This document shows positions 23,801 to 31,776 of a stretch of 64,000 nt of DNA, piece by piece (the first letter of the stretch is position 1; each line of letters opens with the position of its first letter). The position numbers and the translations under genes were made by a program. The notes under the pieces are model-generated. The model was given only the letters and a program-made list of their open reading frames with translations, searched no databases and was not told the origin of the DNA. Origin of the DNA: Streptomyces shenzhenensis (GTDB lineage Bacteria; Actinomycetota; Actinomycetes; Streptomycetales; Streptomycetaceae); contig NZ_JAJONF010000010.1 of the NCBI RefSeq assembly GCF_021462265.1, forward strand, positions 62,001 to 126,000. Reading direction: 5' to 3'.

Positions 23801-26346
23801 GAGGCCTGCCTTTCCGGTTCTGCCGCGGGTGCCGCCACGGCGGTGGTGACCGATCCTGCCGCACGGAGGCTGAGGACCATGGTGAGCCCGCCGCCGGGCG
23901 TGTCCTCGGCGTTGAGGGTGCCGCCCATCGCCTCCGCGAAGCCCCGGGCGACCGCGAGCCCGAGTCCGACCCCGGCGCCGCGCGGAGCGTCACCGTAGCG
24001 CTGGAAGGGCTCGAATATGCGTTCCTTGGCCTCGTCCGGCACGCCGGGCCCGCGGTCCGCGATCCGTACCTCCACCCGGTTCACGATGGCGCTCGCGGAG
24101 ACCAGTACGGGCCGGCCGGACGGGCTGTACTTGACGGCGTTCTCGACCAGGTTGGCCACCGACCGCTCCAGCAGCCCGGCGTCGGCCTCGACCATCGGCA
24201 GGGTCTCCGGGACGTCGAGGCACACGCTGCCGTCCGGTACCCCGACCAGCGCCATCGGGACCACCTCGTCGAGGTCGGTCTCGCGGACGAGAGGGGTGAC
24301 GGTGCCGGTCTGCAGCCGGGACATGTCGAGCAGGTTGCCCACGAGGTGGTCCAGCCGGTCGGCGCCCTCCTCGATGCCCTCCAGCAGCTCCGCCCGGTCC
24401 TCCTCGGACCACTCCACGTCGTCCGAGCGCAGCGACGTCACCGCCGCCTTGATCCCGGCCAGCGGGGTGCGCAGGTCATGGCTGACGGCGGCCAGCAGAG
24501 CGGTACGGATCCGGTTGCCCTCGGCGAGCGCGCGGGCCTGCTCGGCCTCCTCCTGGAGGCGCCTGCGGTCCAGGACGACGACCGCCTGGGCGGCGAAGGC
24601 GGCGAGCACCCGGCGGTCCTCGGCGGGCAGTACCCGGCCGGTCAGCGCGAGGGCCATCCGGTCGCCTATCGGCACGTCGACGTCGGCGTCCTCGGGGCGC
24701 TCCAGGTCGGGCCCGAACCCGGCGCGGCCCGCGCAGGTCCACGGCTCGACGCCGCCCGCCCGCTCCAGGAGGGCGGCGGACTCCATGCCGAAGGTCTCCC
24801 GGACCCGTTCCAGGAGCTCCTCCAGGCTCGTCTCCCCCCGCAGCACGTTCCCGGCGAGGAAGGAGAGGATCTCCGACTCGGCGCGCAGCCGGGCGGCCTG
24901 GTGGGTGCGGCGGGCCGCGAGGTCCACGACCGAGGCGACGGACAGCGCGACCCCGAAGAAGATCACGATGGCCACGATGTTCTTCGGGTCGGCGACGGTG
25001 AGCCGGTGCAGGGGCGGGGTGTAGAAGTAGTTCAGCAGCAACGACCCGAAGGCCGCCGAGGCCAGCGCCGGGAAGAGCCCGCCGAGGAGGGCCGCCGCGA
25101 CCGTGAAGGTCAGGAAGAGCAGCATGTCGTTGGCGAGGCCGAGGCCGACGGTGCTGAGCAGCACCGCCATGACGGCCGGGCCGGCCAGGCCGACCACCCA
25201 GCCCGCGATGATCCGGCCGCGCCCGAGCCGGGCGCCCCGGGCCACCGGCAGCCCGCGGCCCTTGCCGGCCTCGCCGTGGGTGACGATGTGGACGTCCAGG
25301 TCGGGTCCCGACTCGCGGGCGACCGTGGCACCGACGCCGGGTCCGAGGACGTACTGCCAGGCCTTGCGGCGCGAGGAGCCGAGCACGATCTGGGTGGCGT
25401 TGACGCCGCGCGCGAAGTCGAGCAGGGCCGCGGGGATGTCCTCGCCCACGACGTGGTGGAAGGTGCCGCCGAGGTCCTCGACCAGGGTGCGCTGGACGGC
25501 GAGTTCCTTCGGGGAGGCGGAGGTCAGCCCGTCGCTGCGGGAGATGTAGACGGCGAGCACCTCGCCGCCGGCGCCCTTCTCGGCGAGCCGGGCGGCCCGC
25601 CGGATGAGCGTCCGGCCCTCCGGCCCGCCCGTGAGCCCGACGACGATCCGCTCCCGTGAGCCCCAGATCGCCGAGACCTGGTGCTCGCTGCGGTACTGCT
25701 TCAGGTACTCGTCGACCCGGTCGGCGACCCACAGCAGCGCCAGTTCGCGCAGGGCGGTCAGGTTGCCCGGCCGGAAGTAGTTGGACAGGGCCGCGTCGAC
25801 CTTGTCCGAGGTGTAGATGTTGCCGTGCGCCATGCGCCGGCGCAGCGCCTGGGGCGACATGTCGACGAGTTCGATCTGGTCCGCGCGCCGTACCACCTCG
25901 TCGGGCACGGTCTCCTGCTGGCGCACGCCGGTGATGGACTCGACGACGTCGCCGAGCGATTCGAGGTGCTGGATGTTGACGGTGGAGATCACGTCGATCC
26001 CGGCGGCCAGCAGTTCCTCGACGTCCTGCCAGCGCTTGGCGTTACGGGAGCCGGGGACGTTGGTGTGGGCGAGTTCGTCCACCAGGGCGACGGCGGGGGC
26101 CCGGCGCAGTACGGCGTCCACGTCCATCTCCGTGAACATCGCGCCCCGGTACTCCAGCTCCCTGCGCCGGCTCTCCTCCAGGCCGTGCAGCATCACCTCG
26201 GTGCGCTGCCGGCCGTGGTGCTCGACGAAGGCGACCACGCAGTCGGTGCCCCGCTCCACCCGCCGGTGCGCCTCGGAGAGCATGGCGTAGGTCTTGCCCA
26301 CGCCCGGTGCCGCACCGAGATAGATCCGAAGCCTGCCGCGTGCCAT
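23794..26346 (-). CDS. kdpD: Sensor histidine kinase KdpD
   Basis: About 850 residues. The N-terminal KdpD domain has Walker A GAAPGVGKTYAML and DELAHTNVPGSRN; a universal-stress-like domain follows (RIVVGLTGGPEG); four closely spaced membrane spans (about 400-500); a GAF-like segment; then the kinase core with SHDLRTPLAGIKAAVTSL (phospho-His), NLVENAVKYSPSG and GVGLGLAVARGF. This is the complete KdpD architecture. ATG 26346 begins the conserved N-terminus; the frame is open far upstream through the alginate lyase gene, but that part is antisense to a real gene frame and was rejected. Senses K+ and turgor in known systems; the USP domain is a c-di-AMP target in Firmicutes. Confidence 0.94.
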   Translation of the reverse strand: MARGRLRIYLGAAPGVGKTYAMLSEAHRRVERGTDCVVAFVEHHGRQRTEVMLHGLEESRRRELEYRGAMFTEMDVDAVLRRAPAVALVDELAHTNVPGSRNAKRWQDVEELLAAGIDVISTVNIQHLESLGDVVESITGVRQQETVPDEVVRRADQIELVDMSPQALRRRMAHGNIYTSDKVDAALSNYFRPGNLTALRELALLWVADRVDEYLKQYRSEHQVSAIWGSRERIVVGLTGGPEGRTLIRRAARLAEKGAGGEVLAVYISRSDGLTSASPKELAVQRTLVEDLGGTFHHVVGEDIPAALLDFARGVNATQIVLGSSRRKAWQYVLGPGVGATVARESGPDLDVHIVTHGEAGKGRGLPVARGARLGRGRIIAGWVVGLAGPAVMAVLLSTVGLGLANDMLLFLTFTVAAALLGGLFPALASAAFGSLLLNYFYTPPLHRLTVADPKNIVAIVIFFGVALSVASVVDLAARRTHQAARLRAESEILSFLAGNVLRGETSLEELLERVRETFGMESAALLERAGGVEPWTCAGRAGFGPDLERPEDADVDVPIGDRMALALTGRVLPAEDRRVLAAFAAQAVVVLDRRRLQEEAEQARALAEGNRIRTALLAAVSHDLRTPLAGIKAAVTSLRSDDVEWSEEDRAELLEGIEEGADRLDHLVGNLLDMSRLQTGTVTPLVRETDLDEVVPMALVGVPDGSVCLDVPETLPMVEADAGLLERSVANLVENAVKYSPSGRPVLVSASAIVNRVEVRIADRGPGVPDEAKERIFEPFQRYGDAPRGAGVGLGLAVARGFAEAMGGTLNAEDTPGGGLTMVLSLRAAGSVTTAVAAPAAEPERQASC

Positions 26347-26457
26347 GGTCCTATTGTCTTCCCGCGATTGCCGTCTACGCAGCGACGACCTTACGGCGAG
26401 CGATCCGGGCCGGCGGTGCGGGAACCCCCGGCAGCGGGCATCCTTGACGCAACTCTG

Positions 26458-26489
26458 ACGGGCGCCGGTGCCGTGGCTCCGGCGCCCGT
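26458..26489 (-). terminator. Hairpin terminator after the alginate lyase gene
   Basis: An 11-bp perfect inverted repeat, ACGGGCGCCGG with its complement at 26479-26489, and a 10-base loop, 16 bases past the lyase stop on the minus strand. Confidence 0.7.
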
Positions 26490-26504
26490 GGCGTTCCCGT
26501 CCGT

Positions 26505-27674
26505 TCAGTTGGGGTTGTCGCCGTGCGTGAGGGTCTCCCAGGCGACGAAGAGGTTGTTGGTGCCCGCGGGGCGGTTGCCCAGGGTGAGCGTCTGGGTGTT
26601 GGTCATGGCGATGCCGAGGCGGTTGTGGAGGGCGTTGTAGCCGACCTCGGTGACCGGCCCGAGCCCCAGGTTCAGGGAGCCGCCGCAGAGCCAGCCGGGG
26701 ACGGCGGTGCCCAGCTGGTACTTGGACTGGAAGCCGAGCGCCTGCCGCAGCCGCTCGCCGACGTCCGTGCCGTAGAGGTCCTCGCCCTGGATCCGGCTGG
26801 TCTCGGCGACGTGCGAGATCGAGGAGATGCCGTACCCGGTGTGCGTGAAGTCCCGGCAGGTCTCCTGGGTGAGGCCGGTGACGAAGGTGGACTGGCCCTG
26901 CCAGTAGGAGACGATCTTGGCGGTGGTGTCCAGGTTCTGGCTGGGCACGGTCTTCGGCACCGAACCGTCGGAGGCCAGGTAGACGTAAGCGGCCGTGCGG
27001 GTGCGGAACTTCGCCATGGCCGTGTCGTACGACGCCCTGTCCTCCAGGAAGACGGAGATGCCGACGGCGGCCTCCATCATCGTCAGCTCCCAGTTGCCGT
27101 TGGAGTTGGAGCCCTTGATGACGGTGGGCAGGTAGACGTCGCGCAGCATGGTGGCGAAGCGGGCCTCGTTCGCCCAGGTGCCGGTGTACGTGTACCTGAT
27201 GATCTCGGCGGCCTTGGGCCAGGTGGAGCCCGCCCAGCCGGTCTGCAGGGGCGCGTTGCTGTTGGTGTGACCGGTGATCGTGACCGACCAGGCGTCCATG
27301 ATCTGGATGGCCTTCTGGGCGTAGCGGGCGTCCTTGGTGACATACCAGGCGAGGGCGTCGGTGTAGGCGGCGATCGCGTCCTCGCGCTCGTCGGTGCAGC
27401 CGTAGTTCGGGTTCGAGTACGAGCCGCACTCGACCGTCGCCCAGGGGGTCGGCGTGCGGTTCAGGTCGGCGTACTTGCTCGCCATCATCTGGTCGTAGGC
27501 CGCCTTCCAGGGCTGGGCGCCGGCCAGCACCTCGGTGCGGGCGAAGTCCAGCTGTGCCTTGGAGACGGTGACGCCGGGGTGCACGAAGGTGGTGGGGGCG
27601 GAGTGGGCGGCGGGGGCGGTGAGGGCGCCCAGGAGCAGGGCTCCCGCGGCCGCGAGCAGGGGGATGCGACGCAC
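26505..27674 (-). CDS. Secreted alginate lyase family protein
   Basis: 389 residues. The first ~25 residues are a Sec signal peptide: RR, a hydrophobic core LLAAAGALLLGALTA, and AHSA as the likely cleavage site. The mature part matches the alginate_lyase (all-alpha toroid) family: NSNGNWELTMMEAAVGI, FRTRTAAYVYLASDG, and QETCRDFTHTGYGISSISHVAE, including Asn/His/Tyr-rich motifs of the active cleft. It should cleave a uronic-acid or related polysaccharide outside the cell; the exact substrate is open. GTG 27674. It has its own promoter-like sequence and terminator and sits as an insertion within an otherwise housekeeping block. Confidence 0.88.
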   Translation of the reverse strand: MRRIPLLAAAGALLLGALTAPAAHSAPTTFVHPGVTVSKAQLDFARTEVLAGAQPWKAAYDQMMASKYADLNRTPTPWATVECGSYSNPNYGCTDEREDAIAAYTDALAWYVTKDARYAQKAIQIMDAWSVTITGHTNSNAPLQTGWAGSTWPKAAEIIRYTYTGTWANEARFATMLRDVYLPTVIKGSNSNGNWELTMMEAAVGISVFLEDRASYDTAMAKFRTRTAAYVYLASDGSVPKTVPSQNLDTTAKIVSYWQGQSTFVTGLTQETCRDFTHTGYGISSISHVAETSRIQGEDLYGTDVGERLRQALGFQSKYQLGTAVPGWLCGGSLNLGLGPVTEVGYNALHNRLGIAMTNTQTLTLGNRPAGTNNLFVAWETLTHGDNPN

Positions 27675-27682
27675 AGCGACTC

Positions 27683-27728
27683 CGTTCTCGTACGTTCTCG
27701 TATGTGAACTTGGAGCGCCTCTGTGAAC
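27683..27728 (-). repeat. Direct repeats in the 5' leader of the alginate lyase gene
   Basis: Two copies of CGTTCTCG (27683-27690 and 27693-27700) and two copies of TGTGAAC (27703-27709 and 27722-27728). An inverted TGTGAAC copy (GTTCACA) lies at 27796-27802, on the other side of the promoter. They flank the presumed transcription start, as regulator sites often do. Confidence 0.4.
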
Positions 27729-27745
27729 ATAGGCGTTGATCCGAG

Positions 27746-27774
27746 ACCGTAGGTACGGACCAGCCTTCCGTCAA
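27746..27774 (-). promoter_or_regulatory. Vegetative-type promoter for the alginate lyase gene
   Basis: On the minus strand TTGACG (27774-27769) is followed by a 17-base spacer and TACGGT (27751-27746), a close match to the HrdB-type consensus. Transcription would begin near 27739, leaving a leader of about 65 bases. Confidence 0.6.
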
Positions 27775-27823
27775 GGTGTGAAGTAAGGGAGAGCCGTTCA
27801 CACGGGACCCCGAGCGCATGTGA

Positions 27824-27855
27824 AAGGGCCGCATCCCGCGCGGGATGCGGCCCTT
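27824..27855 (-). terminator. Perfect 32-bp palindromic terminator after the DUF3710 gene
   Basis: Two 16-base arms (left arm AAGGGCCGCATCCCGC) with no spacer form a long hairpin, 18 bases beyond the stop of the DUF3710 gene on the minus strand. Confidence 0.75.
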
Positions 27856-27873
27856 GTCGCCTTGCCTGCTCTC

Positions 27874-28635
27874 CTACCGGACCTCGGTGATCTCCGGTCC
27901 GCGCTGGAGCTGGCCCATGCCGCCGGAGAAGCGCGAGGACTCCTCCTGCTGGACGCCCTCGGGAACCATCTGGGCGTCGTTGGGCAGCTTCAGGACGATC
28001 GGGTCGCGGGGCGCCATCGGGCCCTCGCCACGGACCACCACGGTGTCCCGGAAGATCTGCTCCAGGAGCCCGGCCGCCTGCGGCTGCACCGCGCCCTGCC
28101 CGGAGATCACACCGCGCAGGAACCAGCGCGGACCGTCCACACCGACGAACCGCACGACCTGGAAGCCGCCCGTGCCGTCCGGCAGCTGCACCGGCACCTG
28201 GGCGCGCAGCTCCCAGCCCAGCGGACCCTCGACCTCGTCGACGATGCCGCCCTGCTGGGTGATGCCGGTCGCGATCTCCTCGCGCACCTCGCCCCAGATG
28301 CCCTCGCGCTTGGGCGCGGCGAAGGCCTGCAGCTGGATGGCGCTGTCGCGCAGCACGACGGTCGCCGCGACGATCGCGTCTCCCGCGACCTCGACCCGCA
28401 GCTCCATGCCGTCCACGCCGGGCACGAACAGACCGCCCAGGTCCACCCGGCCCTCGCCGGGCTCGCGCACCTCGGTGTCGTCCCACGGCCCGTCGGGCCG
28501 GGGCTCCGGCTCCAGACGAACGCGCTCGCGCTCGCCTTCTTCCCCGTCCGCCTCGGTGTCGACGCTGTCGACGACCTGCTCGGCCTCGCCGGCCGCGTCC
28601 TCGGCGGCACCCTTCTTCTTGCGACGTCCGAACAC
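27874..28635 (-). CDS. DUF3710 family protein
   Basis: 253 residues, soluble. It begins with a basic FGRRKKKG patch, then an acidic low-complexity segment, then a conserved domain (VDLGGLFVPGVDGMELRV, LRDSAIQLQAFAAPKREGIWGEVREEIATGI, FVGVDGPRWFLRGVISG) typical of DUF3710. GTG 28635 follows GGAAGGA; the open frame upstream is discarded because it covers the dut 3' end. It is adjacent to dut, as in mycobacteria (Rv2696c/Rv2697c from memory). No function is known to me. Confidence 0.85.
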   Translation of the reverse strand: MFGRRKKKGAAEDAAGEAEQVVDSVDTEADGEEGERERVRLEPEPRPDGPWDDTEVREPGEGRVDLGGLFVPGVDGMELRVEVAGDAIVAATVVLRDSAIQLQAFAAPKREGIWGEVREEIATGITQQGGIVDEVEGPLGWELRAQVPVQLPDGTGGFQVVRFVGVDGPRWFLRGVISGQGAVQPQAAGLLEQIFRDTVVVRGEGPMAPRDPIVLKLPNDAQMVPEGVQQEESSRFSGGMGQLQRGPEITEVR

Positions 28636-28636
28636 G

Positions 28637-29218
28637 TCACTGTCCTTCCCGGTCGGATACGACCGAAGCGTATCGATTCCCACCCGTCCGACCGCCCTCG
28701 GCGGCCTGACCGCTTGTGCCGCTCGCGTCGCCCACCGCGGCATGACCGCCGGTGGACCCGAAGCCCCCTTCGGCCCGCGCCGAGCCGGGAAGTTCCGCCA
28801 CCTCCTGGAAGCGGACCCTCTCGACCTGCTGGACGACCAGTTGGGCGATCCGGTCGAAGCGCTCGAACCGCACCGGCTCGCGCGGGTCGAGGTTCACCAC
28901 GATCACCTTGATCTCCCCACGGTACCCGGCATCAATCGTCCCTGGGGCATTCACGAGGGCCACACCGCACCGGGCGGCGAGCCCCGAACGAGGGTGCACG
29001 AAGGCCGCGTACCCCTCCGGGAGGGCGATCGACACTCCCGTGGGCAGTACGGCCCGTTCACCGGGCTTCAGCTCGCACGCCTCGGTGGTACGGAGATCGG
29101 CTCCCGCGTCACCGGGGTGCTCGTACGCCGGAAGCGGCACGTCCGGATCGACGCGGCGGACGAGGACGCCGAGCGGGGCCGGCGGACGGGCCGGGGCGAC
29201 CGGGATTCCGGGGTTCAC
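28637..29218 (-). CDS. dut: dUTP diphosphatase (dUTPase)
   Basis: 193 residues with all five trimeric dUTPase motifs in order: GDAGADL, HPRSGLAARCGV, APGTIDAGYRGEIKVIVVN, RIAQLVV and ARAEGGFGSTG. It hydrolyses dUTP to dUMP, keeping uracil out of DNA and feeding thymidylate synthesis. After motif V there are about 35 residues of Gly/Ser-rich extension, longer than the bacterial norm but usual in Streptomyces. GTG 29218 overlaps the thioesterase stop as GTGA. Confidence 0.95.
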   Translation of the reverse strand: MNPGIPVAPARPPAPLGVLVRRVDPDVPLPAYEHPGDAGADLRTTEACELKPGERAVLPTGVSIALPEGYAAFVHPRSGLAARCGVALVNAPGTIDAGYRGEIKVIVVNLDPREPVRFERFDRIAQLVVQQVERVRFQEVAELPGSARAEGGFGSTGGHAAVGDASGTSGQAAEGGRTGGNRYASVVSDREGQ

Positions 29219-29799
29219 GGATTCACCTCGAAGGCGCGGGCCCGCCGGACCTGGTCGGGGTCCTTCATGGCGGCCTGGATCTCTTCCTCCCGGCCGTGAT
29301 CGACGAAGTGCTCCACCGGGACCTCGACGAAGAGGGCGTCGGCGCGGACCGCGACGGGTCCCTCGGGGCCGTCCACGCGTCCGATGGCGGTCGAGTAGAT
29401 CTTCCGGCCGGCCACGGCCACCACCTCCGCCTCCAGGTGGAGCGTGGTGCCGACGGGCACGGGCCGCACGAAATCGGTCTCCAGGCGCCCCGTCACGGCG
29501 ATCTTCCGCAGCAGCCAGTTGAGCGAGCCCAGCGTCTCGTCGAGGGCGGTGGCGAGCACGCCGCCGTGCGCGAGGCCCGGGGCGCCCTGGTGGGCCGGGC
29601 GCACGGTGAACTCGGCGGTGATGGAGACCCCCTCGCCGGCCCGTGCCTCCAGGTGCAGGCCGTGGGGCTGCTCATGGCCACACCCGAAACAGTGTTCGTA
29701 GTGTGCACCGATGAGCTCGCCGGGCGCGGGCGCGTCGGGGTGCCGCTCCGGTTTCCGGGCACCGGCGGGAGGCTGAAGAGCTGCGGAACTACGACTCAC
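29215..29799 (-). CDS. PaaI-family hotdog thioesterase
   Basis: About 194 residues. A cysteine-rich N-terminus (HYEHCFGCGHEQPHGL) precedes a single hotdog domain with GLAHGGVLATALDETLGSL, in which the HGG and Asp/Glu positions form the acyl-CoA thioesterase site, and TGRLETDFVRPVPVGTTLHLEA. GTG 29799 was chosen as the last start before the conserved part; the frame is open upstream but then runs antisense to the DUF3093 gene. Stop overlaps the dut start, so it is transcribed with dut and DUF3710. It appears as an extra gene relative to the mycobacterial order. Confidence 0.82.
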   Translation of the reverse strand: MSRSSAALQPPAGARKPERHPDAPAPGELIGAHYEHCFGCGHEQPHGLHLEARAGEGVSITAEFTVRPAHQGAPGLAHGGVLATALDETLGSLNWLLRKIAVTGRLETDFVRPVPVGTTLHLEAEVVAVAGRKIYSTAIGRVDGPEGPVAVRADALFVEVPVEHFVDHGREEEIQAAMKDPDQVRRARAFEVNP

Positions 29800-29857
29800 A
29801 GCCGCAGACCTTACCCGCGCGTCCGGTGAATCAGGACACCGTGCCAAGCTTGGCTCC

Positions 29858-30325
29858 ATGCAGCTCTCCGCCACCCCGTACGAAGAACGCCTCACCGCCC
29901 CCCGGTCGTGGTGGTTCATCAGCTTTCTCGTGGGCGTCTCGTTCGCTCTGATACTGCTGCCGTTCGGCACCCTGCCGATGCTGGGCGGCCTGGTCGGCGG
30001 CACCGCGGCGGCGGCCGTGATGGCCAGCTCGTACGGCTCCCCGCGCATCCGCGTGGTAGGCGACTCGTTGATCGCCGGCGAGGCGAAGATCCCGGTGTCC
30101 GCCCTGGGCCCGTCGGAGATCCTGGACCCGGAGGAGGCGCGCGCCTGGCGCACCTACAAGGCCGACGTCCGCGCCTTCCTGCTGCTGCGCTCCTACATCC
30201 CGAGGGCCCTGCGCGTGGAGGTCACGGATCCCGAGGACCCGACGCCGTACCTGTACCTGTCGACCCGGGAGCCGGAGGCGCTGGCCGCGGCGATCGAGGC
30301 GGCGAAGAGCAGCACGAAGGCGTAG
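29858..30325 (+). CDS. DUF3093 family membrane protein
   Basis: 155 residues with two adjacent hydrophobic spans (WWFISFLVGVSFALILL and a Gly/Ala-rich TLPMLGGLVGGTAAAAVMAS), then a conserved cytosolic domain (GSPRIRVVGDSLIAGEAKIPVS, YIPRALRVEVTDPEDPTPYLYLSTREP). Divergent from the dut operon, as Rv2698 is in mycobacteria. Function unknown. Confidence 0.88.
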   Translation: MQLSATPYEERLTAPRSWWFISFLVGVSFALILLPFGTLPMLGGLVGGTAAAAVMASSYGSPRIRVVGDSLIAGEAKIPVSALGPSEILDPEEARAWRTYKADVRAFLLLRSYIPRALRVEVTDPEDPTPYLYLSTREPEALAAAIEAAKSSTKA

Positions 30326-30353
30326 CACCTCGGTCGCCGGTCGCTGCTCCGCC

Positions 30354-30401
30354 GCCGGTCTCTTCTCTCGCCGGTCTCTTCTCTCGCCGGTCTCTTCTCT
30401 C
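30354..30401. repeat. Three perfect tandem copies of a 16-bp unit
   Basis: GCCGGTCTCTTCTCTC occurs at 30354-30369, 30370-30385 and 30386-30401. It lies 28 bases after the DUF3093 stop, in the convergent gap before the 318-residue hypothetical gene. No stem is formed, so it is not an obvious terminator. Confidence 0.9.
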
Positions 30402-30509
30402 CGCCGCTCGGCCGGTTCTCCGGCGCCAGGCCTGTTCTCCGCCGTGACGGCGCCGCGCCACGAATGCCGGGCCCCGCGGTGCCGAACCGGCCGCGCACCC
30501 GGGACGCCG

Positions 30510-31466
30510 TCAGCCCCCGAACTCCTCCGGGAGCTCCGCGATCGGCAGGGGTTCGGCCGGCTCCTCCAGCGGCGGCAGCTGAGGCAGCGCCTCCCAGGGC
30601 ACCTGGATCTTCCTCAGGTCCGCCCGGATCCGTGCCGCGAGTCTTCTGGTGTCCCGGCGGTTCATGACGGCCCCCACCGCGGCGCCCACCATGAACGGCA
30701 TCAGGTTGGGCAGGTCCCGCACCACCCGCTTCATGATCTGCTGGCGCAGGTTGCGCTTCACCTGGCCGCCGAGGGCCGTGTTGATCGTCGACGGCTTCAT
30801 CACGTCGATCCCGCGCTCCCCCGACCAGGAGGACAGATACGCGGTGCTGCGGGCCTTCAGGTTCCCCGGCGGCCGCACGCCGTACACCTCGTGGAGCTCG
30901 GCGATCATCTTCAGCTCGATCGCCGCGACCCCGGTGATCTCCGCGGCCAGCTCGGTCGGCATCGCCGGCGGCACCGGCAGCATCGCCGCCGCCCCGACAC
31001 CGGCCCCGACCGCCGAGGTCGCGGCCGCCGCGCCCGCCACCAGCTTGTCGGCGAGCTGCTCGGGCCCGAGGCCCGGGAAGTGCCCTCGCAGGGTCGCGAG
31101 GTCGCGTACGGGGACACGCGGGGCGATCTCGATGATCCGGTCCGCGAGGTACGCCAGCCCCGCTTTCGCCCGGCTGCCGCCCCTACGGGCGCCTTCGCGG
31201 GCCATGTCCACAGCCTTGTCACGGATGACCGCGACCTTCCCCCACTCTCGAATCCGTTCGAGCGGGGGGACGTCCGTCTTGCCGACGGGCGCAGGCTGAT
31301 CCACCGGCGCCGGGAGGTCGCCCCGGCCGGCCGCCGGTTCGAGCGAGGCTCCCGGATCGGATGAGCCCCGCTCGTCGTCGTCATGCGCGCCTGGGCCGTT
31401 CGACAGCCCCGAGTCCGCTCCCTGGAAGGGGAGACGGCGCTTCCGAGGTGGGGTCGAGCCAGTCAT
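30510..31466 (-). CDS. Conserved hypothetical protein (318 residues)
   Basis: I do not recognise the family. The N-terminal ~70 residues are charged, low-complexity and probably disordered. A helical region follows (IRDKAVDMAREGARRGGSRA), then a Gly/Ala-rich hydrophobic segment (LVAGAAAATSAVGAGVGAAA), a conserved-looking AMPTELAAEITGVAAIELKM, and a second small hydrophobic stretch (LMPFMVGAAVGAVMN), ending in a Pro/Glu tail. It may be membrane-associated. It is separated by only 13 bases from the DUF4193 gene upstream and is likely co-transcribed with it. Confidence 0.75.
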   Translation of the reverse strand: MTGSTPPRKRRLPFQGADSGLSNGPGAHDDDERGSSDPGASLEPAAGRGDLPAPVDQPAPVGKTDVPPLERIREWGKVAVIRDKAVDMAREGARRGGSRAKAGLAYLADRIIEIAPRVPVRDLATLRGHFPGLGPEQLADKLVAGAAAATSAVGAGVGAAAMLPVPPAMPTELAAEITGVAAIELKMIAELHEVYGVRPPGNLKARSTAYLSSWSGERGIDVMKPSTINTALGGQVKRNLRQQIMKRVVRDLPNLMPFMVGAAVGAVMNRRDTRRLAARIRADLRKIQVPWEALPQLPPLEEPAEPLPIAELPEEFGG

Positions 31467-31479
31467 GCCCGACCCTTCC

Positions 31480-31776
31480 TCAGTCGCAGTCGCGGCAGAT
31501 CGGCTGACCGTTCTTCTCGCGGGCCAGCTGGCTGCGGTGGTGCACCAGGAAGCAGCTCATGCAGGTGAACTCGTCCTGCTGCTTGGGCAGCACCCGGACG
31601 GCCAGCTCCTCGTTCGAGAGGTCCGCGCCGGGCAGCTCCAGGCCTTCGGCGGCCTCGAACTCGTCGACGTCCACCGAGGATGTCGACTTGTCGTTCCTCC
31701 TGGCCTTCAGCTCTTCAAGGCTGTCCGAGTCGACGTCGTCGTCGGTCTTGCGTGGAGTGTCGTAATCGGTTGCCAT
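31480..31776 (-). CDS. DUF4193 family protein (small zinc-ribbon-like)
   Basis: 98 residues. The acidic N-terminal half (DDDVDSDSLEELKARR) is followed by a compact domain with CMSCFLVHHRSQL and CRDCD at the very C-terminus: two CxxC pairs that probably hold one zinc. ATG 31776 is preceded by GGGGAGAG. It corresponds to Rv2699c by gene order. Function unknown, but universal in actinobacteria as I remember. Confidence 0.88.
   Translation of the reverse strand: MATDYDTPRKTDDDVDSDSLEELKARRNDKSTSSVDVDEFEAAEGLELPGADLSNEELAVRVLPKQQDEFTCMSCFLVHHRSQLAREKNGQPICRDCD

Noticed and set aside
26347..27834. N-terminal extension of KdpD through the alginate lyase region
   Set aside because: The extension reads the lyase gene in a shifted frame and is His/Arg-rich nonsense; KdpD homology starts at 26346.
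27824..27855. Perfect 32-bp palindrome considered as a mobile-element end or phage attachment site
   Set aside because: It follows a stop codon directly, has GC-rich terminator form, and no transposase or second copy is nearby.
30510..31466. Naming the 318-residue protein an EcsC-like protein
   Set aside because: The hydrophobic Ala/Gly segments are only superficially similar and no diagnostic motif was seen.
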